A stretch of 13,065 nucleotides of DNA. Source: Pseudomonadota bacterium. GTDB lineage: Bacteria > Pseudomonadota > Gammaproteobacteria > Pseudomonadales > Oceanobacteraceae. Both the position numbers and the translations under genes were made by a program. The stretch is taken from the NCBI GenBank assembly GCA_023399105.1, contig JAEWQT010000231.1, forward strand, positions 1-13,065, in the 5' to 3' direction. Shown here piece by piece: positions 7,786-13,065 of the stretch. Positions within the stretch are counted from its first letter, which is position 1; every line of letters begins with the position of its first letter. The notes under the pieces are model-generated. The model was not told where the DNA came from. It ran no database searches and saw only the letters and a list, made by a program, of their open reading frames with translations.

Positions 7786-8130
7786 ATGAAAGGTTTGGAA
7801 ATCAGCTTCCGCGATGTCGGTCATTCTGACGGCGTCGAACAGCACATTCGCGACAAAGCCGGCAAACTCACCGCCACCTTTGACGACATCATCGGCATCC
7901 GCGCCGTAGTAGCCATGCCCCATAACCACAGCTACAAAGGCAAACTGGCGCATGTGTCACTGGAAATCGGCCTGCCCGGTCAGACCGTGGCCATTACCCG
8001 TGATCAGCATGACCAACATGAGCATGAGGATATGTATCTGGCGGTTTCAGACGCCTTCGACAAAGCCACCCGCAAGATCAAACAGATTCACGATAAACGC
8101 ACCGATAAAGCCCGCCGTGCCGGCGCCTGA
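7786..8130 (+). CDS. HPF/RaiA family ribosome-associated (hibernation) protein
   Basis: A 114-residue protein of the HPF/RaiA (sigma-54 modulation) family, which binds the 30S decoding region and inactivates ribosomes in stationary phase or stress. It shows the family pattern: a strand LEISFRDVGHSDGVEQHIRDKAGKL, then VVAMPHNHSYKGKLAHVSLEI, then VAITRDQHDQHEHEDMYLAVSDAFDKATRKIKQ... split over residues 68-100, with a basic tail. It lacks the C-terminal dimerisation domain of long HPF. Histidines cluster at residues 46, 48, 56, 75, 78 and 80. The ATG at 7786 has an excellent AAGGAG (7774-7779). It is a single-gene unit ending in a strong terminator, divergent from the HAD gene and convergent with tetR. 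Two direct CATTGAC copies (7657-7663 and 7667-7673) lie upstream; no clear promoter was found. Confidence 0.85.
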   Translation: MKGLEISFRDVGHSDGVEQHIRDKAGKLTATFDDIIGIRAVVAMPHNHSYKGKLAHVSLEIGLPGQTVAITRDQHDQHEHEDMYLAVSDAFDKATRKIKQIHDKRTDKARRAGA

Positions 8131-8144
8131 TCTTTACGGGGTAT

Positions 8145-8178
8145 AAAAAAACAGGAGGCTGCGGCCTCCTGTTTTGTT
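8145..8178. terminator. Bidirectional intrinsic terminator between hpf-like gene and tetR
   Basis: ACAGGAGGC (8151-8159) pairs perfectly with GCCTCCTGT (8164-8172) around loop TGCG. The stem is flanked by seven As on the left and by TTTTGTTT on the right, so it can end transcription of the plus-strand gene and of the convergent tetR. Confidence 0.9.
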
Positions 8179-8205
8179 TCTGCGGTTCCAATGTCCGGAC
8201 CTGGC

Positions 8206-8793
8206 TCAGAGCTTACCGCTCAGCAACACCTGCAATAAGCCCGGCCGCACCAGGTTGGCATACAGCGAGCCCATTTCTTTGGCGTCCACCGGAAAGTCGT
8301 CTTTAATCCAGCGCACAATCACCATAAAAGACGCACCGGCCAGAAAATCGACCACATAGGGCAACAGACTGGTATCCCGCACCGGCACTTTGTGGGCGCT
8401 GATAAAGCGTTGCATGATACGGTCAACGTAGCGTTTAAACTCGCTCAGCATCAGCGCTTCAATATCATCTTTCACCAATAGCCGCGCAATGTCGGCACGC
8501 TCTGACCACTGCCGGAACATAATTTCCGCAATAATCGGATCGGCATCCGGCGTACTGGTGAGATATTCATCCACCTGCTCATAAAACTGCAGAAACATAC
8601 TTTCGATGTAACCGCGCAGCAGGTCATCTTTACTGCGGTAGTGCAGATAAAAGGTCGGCCGCGCCACCCCGGAATGCTCGCAGATGTGCGCCACCGATAT
8701 TTTCCGGTACGGCTGCTGCTGCATTAATTCCAGCAAGGCGGTCATCAGCTGGCGGCGGGAACGCTCAACGCGCTTATCCAGTTCTTTGCTCAT
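8206..8793 (-). CDS. TetR/AcrR family transcriptional regulator
   Basis: A 195-residue TetR-type repressor. The N-terminal DNA-binding domain (about residues 8-58) contains the helix-turn-helix ISVAHICEHSGVARPTFYLH followed by YRSKDDLL, the classic signature. The C-terminal ligand domain is alpha-helical and not recognised; its end, FLAGASFMVIVRWIKDDFP, resembles TetR C-terminal domains of unknown ligand. The ATG at 8791-8793 has only a weak AGG upstream, but the domain starts where expected. Its promoter (8868-8895) holds an AAAC-N4-GTTT palindrome within the spacer, which suggests autorepression. The same motif occurs twice upstream of the acyl-CoA dehydrogenase starting at 12780. It is not PsrA itself, since the N-terminus differs, so fatty-acyl sensing is inference from neighbours and motif. 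The gene is separated from the acyl-CoA dehydrogenase upstream by a terminator. Confidence 0.92.
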   Translation of the reverse strand: MSKELDKRVERSRRQLMTALLELMQQQPYRKISVAHICEHSGVARPTFYLHYRSKDDLLRGYIESMFLQFYEQVDEYLTSTPDADPIIAEIMFRQWSERADIARLLVKDDIEALMLSEFKRYVDRIMQRFISAHKVPVRDTSLLPYVVDFLAGASFMVIVRWIKDDFPVDAKEMGSLYANLVRPGLLQVLLSGKL

Positions 8794-8867
8794 GAGGTTC
8801 TGTACCTGTCCGTGGAAGGCTCTGTGCTCAGGTGGTTATTCAGTGTGCCAGAGTCGGTTGGCGGAGC

Positions 8868-8895
8868 ATTATAGACAAACGTCTGTTTACGCCAA
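8868..8895 (-). promoter_or_regulatory. tetR promoter with AAAC-N4-GTTT operator in its spacer
   Basis: TTGGCG (8895-8890) and a perfect TATAAT (8873-8868) on the minus strand are 16 bp apart. The 14-bp motif CAAACGTCTGTTTA on the plus strand (8876-8889) lies wholly in this spacer, where a bound repressor would block RNA polymerase. Transcription would start about 68 nt upstream of the tetR start codon. The half-site pattern AAAC-N4-GTTT is that described for PsrA. Confidence 0.6.
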
Positions 8896-8942
8896 GCCAC
8901 TCTGACGGCCAGTATGGCTGGCCAACCCCGGCAAGCAGGCAC

Positions 8943-8967
8943 AAAAAAGCCGCCCGCAGGCGGCTTT
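8943..8967 (-). terminator. Intrinsic terminator after the left acyl-CoA dehydrogenase gene
   Basis: AAAGCCGCC (8946-8954) pairs perfectly with GGCGGCTTT (8959-8967) around loop CGCA, and six As at 8943-8948 give a T-run on the minus strand. It follows a second perfect 8-bp hairpin (8973-8980 with 8986-8993) that lies just after the stop codon. Confidence 0.88.
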
Positions 8968-9010
8968 CCGGCCGGCAACCTGATCGGTTGCCGACGTTGT
9001 CTGTTACCGC

Positions 9011-10804
9011 TTAGGCAGTTTCAAACATTTCTTCTTCCAGCTCGTACAGCGGCTCAGCACCACCGCGAACGGCAGCGGTCAGACCGATGTAACGCGGCAG
9101 CAGACGCTTCATAAAGAAGCGGGCAGTGCCCACTTTGGCTTTATAGAAAGCTTCTTCGCCGGTTTTCGGCAGCGCAACGGCAGCCATTTTCGCCCACATA
9201 TAAGCCAGAGCGGTCAGACCGAATACGTGCAGGTATTCAACCGAAGACGCACCGATTTCATTCGGGTTGTTTTTGGCCTGATCCATTACCCACTGGGTCA
9301 GGTCGTTCAGGTTTTCCAGCGCGGCTTTCAGTGGCTCAATGAATTCCGCCATGGCTTCGTTGCCCGCCTGAGTGGCGATGAAGGCATTGATGTCGGCTTC
9401 AAACAGCTTGTAGAACGCGCCATTGTTGCCGGCAATCTTACGGCCGATCAGGTCGAGGGCCTGAATACCATTGGTGCCTTCGTAGATCTGGGTGATACGG
9501 ATATCACGCACATACTGCTCCTGGCCCCACTCACGGATAAAGCCGTGACCACCGAACACCTGCTGGCCGGCAATGGCAGATTCCAGCGCGTTGTCGGTCA
9601 GCAGCGCTTTGGCTACCGGAGTCAGCAGGGCCAGCATGGCATCGGCGTGCTGCTGGTCTTCAGCGTTGTCAGTGAACTTGGCGATGTCCAGCCACTTGGC
9701 CACATAGGTAGAGAACGCACGGCCACCTTCGTTGAAGGCACGCATAGTCATCAGCATACGGCGCACGTCCGGATGCACAATGATCGGGTCAGCCACTTTG
9801 TCTTTGGCCACGGCACCGGTCGGGGCACGGCTCTGCAGACGCTCACGGGCATAAGCCACGGCGTTCTGGTAAGAGGCTTCGGCCGCACCGACACCCTGAA
9901 TACCTACGCCCAGACGCTCGTAGTTCATCATGGTGAACATACAGGCCAGACCTTTGTTTTCTTCACCAACCAGCCAGCCTTTGGCGCCGTCGAAGTTCAT
10001 CACACAGGTGGCCGAACCTTTGATACCCATTTTGTGTTCAATGGAACCACAGCCCATGGCGTTACGCTCGCCCAGGGAACCGTCTTCGTTAACCAGGAAC
10101 TTCGGTACCAGGAACAGAGAAATGCCTTTCGGGCCAGCCGGCGCATCCGGCAGTTTGGCCAGCACCAGGTGGATGATGTTCTCCGCCATGTCGTGCTCAC
10201 CCCAGGTAATGAAGATCTTGGTACCTGTGACGTTGTAAGAACCATCGGCATTCGGTTCCGCTTTGGTGCGGATAATGCCCAGGTCGGTACCGGCGTGCGG
10301 CTCGGTCAGATCCATGGCACCGGCCCAGACGCCGGAGTACATGTTCGGCAGATATTTTTCTTTCAGTTCCTGAGAACCGTGGTAGTTCAGGGACAGACAG
10401 GCACCGGCGGTCAGCATCGGCGCCAGACCGAAAGACATATTGGCGCCCTGCACCATTTCTTCAACCTGACCAACCAGAGTTTTCGGCATGCCCATGCCAC
10501 CGAAATCCGGGTTACCGCCCAGACCGTTCAGACCGGCTTCTACATAGGTCTGGTAGGCTTCTTTGAAACCCGGAGCAGCGGTTACTTCGCCGTCTTTCCA
10601 GGTGGAACCGACTTCGTCACCATTGCGGTTCAGCGGCGCCAGAACCTCGCTGGCGATCTGGCCGCAGGTTTCCAGAATGGCTTCGGCTGTTTCAGTGTCG
10701 ACGGCGCCCTGCAAGCCTGCCAGAGAAGCCCAGAGTTTGTCGGCTTCAAAAACTTCGTTCAGGACAAAGCGCATGTCGCGCAATGGAGCTTTATAGTCTG
10801 CCAT
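9011..10804 (-). CDS. FadE-like acyl-CoA dehydrogenase (left paralogue)
   Basis: FAD enzyme that introduces the trans-2,3 double bond in acyl-CoA, the first step of beta-oxidation, passing electrons to ETF. At 597 residues it belongs to the long bacterial type with an extra C-terminal domain, like Pseudomonas FadE1/FadE2, rather than the 380-residue type. Landmarks are MADYKAPLRDMRFVL at the N-terminus, AMDLTEPHAGTDLG (163-176, FAD/substrate loop), GTKIFITWGEHD (194-205), IIVHPDVRRML (341-351), QQVFGGHGFIREWGQEQ (414-430) and ITQIYEGTNGIQALDLIGRK, where Glu442 is the expected catalytic base. The C-terminal part has the YMWAKMA helix and a GTARFFMKRLLPR segment. The ATG at 10802-10804 has GAGGTG close upstream. 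Chain-length preference cannot be read from sequence. Its own terminator follows, and another separates it from the upstream paralogue; its promoter was not convincingly found. Confidence 0.93.
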   Translation of the reverse strand: MADYKAPLRDMRFVLNEVFEADKLWASLAGLQGAVDTETAEAILETCGQIASEVLAPLNRNGDEVGSTWKDGEVTAAPGFKEAYQTYVEAGLNGLGGNPDFGGMGMPKTLVGQVEEMVQGANMSFGLAPMLTAGACLSLNYHGSQELKEKYLPNMYSGVWAGAMDLTEPHAGTDLGIIRTKAEPNADGSYNVTGTKIFITWGEHDMAENIIHLVLAKLPDAPAGPKGISLFLVPKFLVNEDGSLGERNAMGCGSIEHKMGIKGSATCVMNFDGAKGWLVGEENKGLACMFTMMNYERLGVGIQGVGAAEASYQNAVAYARERLQSRAPTGAVAKDKVADPIIVHPDVRRMLMTMRAFNEGGRAFSTYVAKWLDIAKFTDNAEDQQHADAMLALLTPVAKALLTDNALESAIAGQQVFGGHGFIREWGQEQYVRDIRITQIYEGTNGIQALDLIGRKIAGNNGAFYKLFEADINAFIATQAGNEAMAEFIEPLKAALENLNDLTQWVMDQAKNNPNEIGASSVEYLHVFGLTALAYMWAKMAAVALPKTGEEAFYKAKVGTARFFMKRLLPRYIGLTAAVRGGAEPLYELEEEMFETA

Positions 10805-10918
10805 GTTTCACCTCATGTTTGATTAGGCATTCCGCCACCCGGCAACGGCATACCAGAACCGGGGGCAAAAAACGCCGCTATTTTACTTACTATGGCCCGG
10901 ATGCCCAGCCCGAAAAGC

Positions 10919-10946
10919 AAAAAACCGCGCAAAAGCGCGGTTTTTT
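10919..10946. terminator. Intrinsic terminator after the right acyl-CoA dehydrogenase gene
   Basis: AAAAAACCGCGC (10919-10930) pairs perfectly with GCGCGGTTTTTT (10935-10946) around an AAAA loop. The symmetrical A and T runs make it work in either direction. It lies about 30 nt after the right dehydrogenase stop, so the two paralogues are probably not one simple operon. Confidence 0.92.
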
Positions 10947-10974
10947 GGTCACTTATTGATCTGTTTGGAACAAA

Positions 10975-12780
10975 TCAGAACGCAAAGTGAGCTTCTTCCA
11001 GGTCCATCACAGTGTCAGCACCGGCCAGCATAGAGGCTGCGTGAGCCTTGGTACGCGGCAGAACGCGGGCAAAGTAGAACTTGGCAGTGGCCAGTTTGGC
11101 TTTGTAGTAGTCTTCTTCAGAAGTACCGTTAGCCAGTGCTTCCTGAGCGACCTTGGCCATTTTGGCCCACAGGTAAGCCAGAGTCACATAGCCAGAGTAC
11201 ATCAGGTAGTCCACAGAAGCGGAACCGACTTCTTCACGGTTCTTCATCGCGGCCATACCAATCTTCATGGTCAGGTCGCCCCACTCTTTGTTCAGCTCAG
11301 CCAGCGGCTTCACCAGGTGAGCCAGTTCGGCGTTGGCTTCTTCAGCCTGACAGAACTTGTGTACCAGCTTGGTGAAGTTACGCAGAGAAGCACCCTGAGT
11401 CATCAGCACTTTACGGCCCAGCAGGTCGAGTGCCTGAATACCGGTAGTACCTTCATAGATACAGGCAATCTTGGTGTCACGCACCAGCTGTTCCATGCCC
11501 CACTCAGCGATAAAGCCATGACCACCAAATACCTGTACACCCAGGTTAGTGGCTTCGTAGCCAACTTCAGTCAGGAAGGCTTTAGCAATCGGAGTCAGGA
11601 AGCCCAGCATTTCATCAGCGGCTTTACGCGCTTCTTCATCTTCAGACTTCTTAACGATGTCGTTCTGCTGTGCAGTCAGGTACACCAGGGCACGACCACC
11701 TTCTGCGAAGGCTTTCTGGGTCAGCAGCATACGACGTACATCCGGGTGCACGATGATCGGGTCAGCGGCTTTTTCCGGCGCTTTCGGGCCAGTTAAAGAA
11801 CGCATGGCCAGACGGTCTTTGGCATACGCCAGAGCACCCTGGTAAGACGCTTCAGCGGCAGTAGAACCCTGCAGTGCGGTACCGATACGGGCAGTGTTCA
11901 TAAAGGTGAACATGCAGTTCAGACCTTTGTTTTCCGGTCCGATCAGCCAGCCTTTGGCGCCGTCGAAGTTCATTACGCAGGTAGCGTTACCGTGGATACC
12001 CATTTTGTGTTCGATAGAACCACAGGTAACCGCGTTGCGCTCGCCCGGAGTGCCGTCTTCGTTCGGCAGGAACTTCGGCACGATGAACAGAGAGATACCT
12101 TTAGTACCTTCCGGAGCACCCGGCAGACGGGCCAGAACGATGTGGACGATGTTATCGGCCATGTCGTGCTCACCAGCAGAGATAAAGATTTTGGTGCCGG
12201 AAATAGCGTAAGAACCGTCAGCATTCGGCTCAGCTTTGGTTTTCAGGATACCCAGGTCGGAACCACAGTGCGGTTCGGTCAGACACATGGTACCGGTCCA
12301 TTCGCCGGAAACCAGCTTGCTCAGGTAGGTGTGCTTCTGTTCGTCGGTGCCGTGCAGGTCGATGGTGTTCATCGCGCCGTGGGACAGACCCGGGTACATA
12401 CCCCAGGACCAGTTGGAAGAACCCACCATCTCAGACATCACAATGCCCAGAGATTCCGGCAGACCCTGACCACCGTGGTCAACTTCGTGTGCCAGTGACG
12501 GCCAGCCGCCTTCTACGAACTGCTTGTACGCTTCTTTAAAACCGGTCGGAGTGGTTACAGAACCATCTTCATGACGGGTACAGCCTTCGATGTCACCCAC
12601 GCGGTTCAGCGGGGACAGTACGTTTTCACAGAACTTGGCGCCTTCGTTGATGATGGCATCAACCATGTCCGGAGTGGCGACGTCTGCATAAGCCGGGATG
12701 CTGGCATAGTGAGCCGGCATATCCAGCAGTTCGTCCATTACGAATTTAATTTCACGCAGGGGAGCCTTGTAAGCTGGCAT
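10975..12780 (-). CDS. FadE-like acyl-CoA dehydrogenase (right paralogue)
   Basis: A 601-residue FAD acyl-CoA dehydrogenase of the same long type as its neighbour, acting in fatty acid beta-oxidation with ETF as electron acceptor. Landmarks are MPAYKAPLREIKFVMDEL, TMCLTEPHCGSDLGILKTK (from 164), GTKIFISAGEHDMADN (195-210), CGSIEHKMGIHG, ADPIIVHPDVRRMLL (339-352), VQVFGGHGFIAEWG and ACIYEGTTGIQALDLLGRK with the expected catalytic Glu443. The C-terminal helices include YLWAKMAKVAQEAL. The start is the ATG at 12778-12780, which has GAGG about 9 nt upstream and aligns with the paralogue; an open extension to 12864 runs through the promoter and is rejected. The promoter carries palindromes matching a PsrA-type operator, so repression relieved by acyl-CoA or fatty acids is likely but inferred. 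Confidence 0.94.
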   Translation of the reverse strand: MPAYKAPLREIKFVMDELLDMPAHYASIPAYADVATPDMVDAIINEGAKFCENVLSPLNRVGDIEGCTRHEDGSVTTPTGFKEAYKQFVEGGWPSLAHEVDHGGQGLPESLGIVMSEMVGSSNWSWGMYPGLSHGAMNTIDLHGTDEQKHTYLSKLVSGEWTGTMCLTEPHCGSDLGILKTKAEPNADGSYAISGTKIFISAGEHDMADNIVHIVLARLPGAPEGTKGISLFIVPKFLPNEDGTPGERNAVTCGSIEHKMGIHGNATCVMNFDGAKGWLIGPENKGLNCMFTFMNTARIGTALQGSTAAEASYQGALAYAKDRLAMRSLTGPKAPEKAADPIIVHPDVRRMLLTQKAFAEGGRALVYLTAQQNDIVKKSEDEEARKAADEMLGFLTPIAKAFLTEVGYEATNLGVQVFGGHGFIAEWGMEQLVRDTKIACIYEGTTGIQALDLLGRKVLMTQGASLRNFTKLVHKFCQAEEANAELAHLVKPLAELNKEWGDLTMKIGMAAMKNREEVGSASVDYLMYSGYVTLAYLWAKMAKVAQEALANGTSEEDYYKAKLATAKFYFARVLPRTKAHAASMLAGADTVMDLEEAHFAF

Positions 12781-12831
12781 AGGAATGACCTCGTTGCCTT
12801 TAATATTGTTTTTGCAGCAAAGCTGCGTTGA

Positions 12832-12884
12832 GTTAGAGATGGTTGAAACCATCAATTCAAACAAGTGTTTGAAACATACGTTTG
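12832..12884 (-). promoter_or_regulatory. Promoter and stacked operators of the right acyl-CoA dehydrogenase gene
   Basis: TTGAAT (12860-12855) and TCTAAC (12837-12832) on the minus strand are 17 bp apart. Three palindromes overlap this promoter. GATGGTT-GA-AACCATC (12838-12853) fills the spacer. TTCAAACA-AG-TGTTTGAA (12856-12873) covers the -35 and contains CAAAC-N4-GTTTG (12858-12871). GAAAC-N4-GTTTG (12871-12884) follows directly, with centres 13 bp apart. The last two match the (G/C)AAAC-N2-4-GTTT(G/C) operator reported for PsrA of Pseudomonas. The leader downstream also has a small GCAGC-AAA-GCTGC hairpin (12814-12826). Confidence 0.6.
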
Positions 12885-12943
12885 TGGCTGAAGGATGTCA
12901 AGAGGGGGAATGCTTGAACGGGAGCTGGACGCCGGACGCTGGA

Positions 12944-13065
12944 CTGTAGGAGCGGCATTTTTGCCGCGATGCCCGCTGGACTGTAGGAGCGGCATTTCTG
13001 CCGCGATGCCCGCTGGACTGTAGGAGCGGCATTTTTGCCGCGATGCCCACTGGACTGTAGGAGCG
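12944..13065. repeat. 37-bp tandem array of REP-like hairpins
   Basis: Units begin at 12944, 12981, 13018 and 13055, giving three full copies and the first 11 bases of a fourth cut by the window edge. Each starts CTGTAGGAGCGGCA, forms a perfect 6-bp hairpin GCGGCA/TGCCGC with a 4-nt loop, and ends GATGCCCGCTGGA. Copy 2 differs from copy 1 by one loop base and copy 3 by one base near the end. The GTAGGAG foot, G/C stem and CGAT tail resemble Pseudomonas REP sequences. The upstream flank (12910-12943) resembles the arm of the element at 2489-2541. There is no gene in 12885-13065. Confidence 0.8.

Noticed and set aside
9227..10822. 531-codon plus-strand open frame antisense to the left acyl-CoA dehydrogenase
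   Set aside because: It lies almost wholly opposite a clearly conserved enzyme, has no family features, and is explained by the codon bias of the real gene. A similar 269-codon shadow lies opposite the right paralogue.
10880..10908. Promoter for the left acyl-CoA dehydrogenase
   Set aside because: TAAAAT at 10885-10880 is a fair -10, but the position 17 bp upstream reads CTGGGC, too poor a -35 to call, and no AAAC-N4-GTTT site is present here.
12781..12864. 28-codon upstream extension of the right acyl-CoA dehydrogenase
   Set aside because: The extension passes through the promoter and palindromes, and the paralogue begins at the same MxxYKAPLR motif without it.
12944..13065. CRISPR array
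   Set aside because: The 37-bp period consists of near-identical sequence throughout with no unique spacers, and no cas gene is present; it is a tandem repeat of REP-like hairpins.

Overview
The window looks like chromosomal DNA of a gammaproteobacterium, probably a marine Oceanospirillales/Pseudomonadales-type organism. The evidence is a monofunctional TrpC (not fused to TrpF), a separate small TrpG, Pseudomonas-like TrpE, Rpe-Gph near the trp genes, a DUF3530 protein, 600-residue FadE-like acyl-CoA dehydrogenases, and REP-type intergenic palindromes. This placement is inferred from protein character only; no search was run.

Layout, left to right. (1) 1-1046, minus strand: rpe overlaps a downstream gph whose reading frame carries an in-frame amber stop about halfway, after which homologous sequence continues to the window edge. 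(2) 1176-2480, plus strand: a secreted or periplasmic DUF3530 alpha/beta-hydrolase-like protein, divergent from rpe. (3) 2481-2705: a convergent gap filled by an inverted pair of REP-like hairpins inside longer inverted arms. (4) 2706-6681, minus strand: a compact trpE-trpG-trpD-trpC operon for chorismate to indole-3-glycerol phosphate, with a good sigma70-type promoter (6860-6888) and a leader of about 170 nt that may form an attenuator. (5) 6900-7571, minus strand: a HAD-IB phosphatase. (6) 7786-8130, plus strand: a short HPF/RaiA-type ribosome hibernation protein ending in a strong bidirectional terminator. (7) 8206-8793, minus strand: a TetR-family repressor. (8) 9011-10804 and 10975-12780, minus strand: two paralogous FadE-like acyl-CoA dehydrogenases, each followed by its own intrinsic terminator. 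(9) 12781-13065: the promoter and operator region of the right-hand dehydrogenase, then a 37-bp tandem array of REP-like hairpins running off the window.

The most interesting functional link is regulatory. An AAAC-N4-GTTT palindrome fills the -35/-10 spacer of the tetR promoter. The same motif occurs twice, back to back, at the promoter of the right-hand acyl-CoA dehydrogenase, next to a second perfect palindrome that fills that promoter's spacer. The motif matches the operator described for PsrA, the fatty-acid-responsive TetR regulator of Pseudomonas. The simplest reading is a local, autoregulated TetR switch for beta-oxidation, or control of both genes by a distant PsrA-like protein. No CRISPR array, tRNA, rRNA, insertion sequence or phage gene was seen, and no gene-free stretch exceeds 300 bases.
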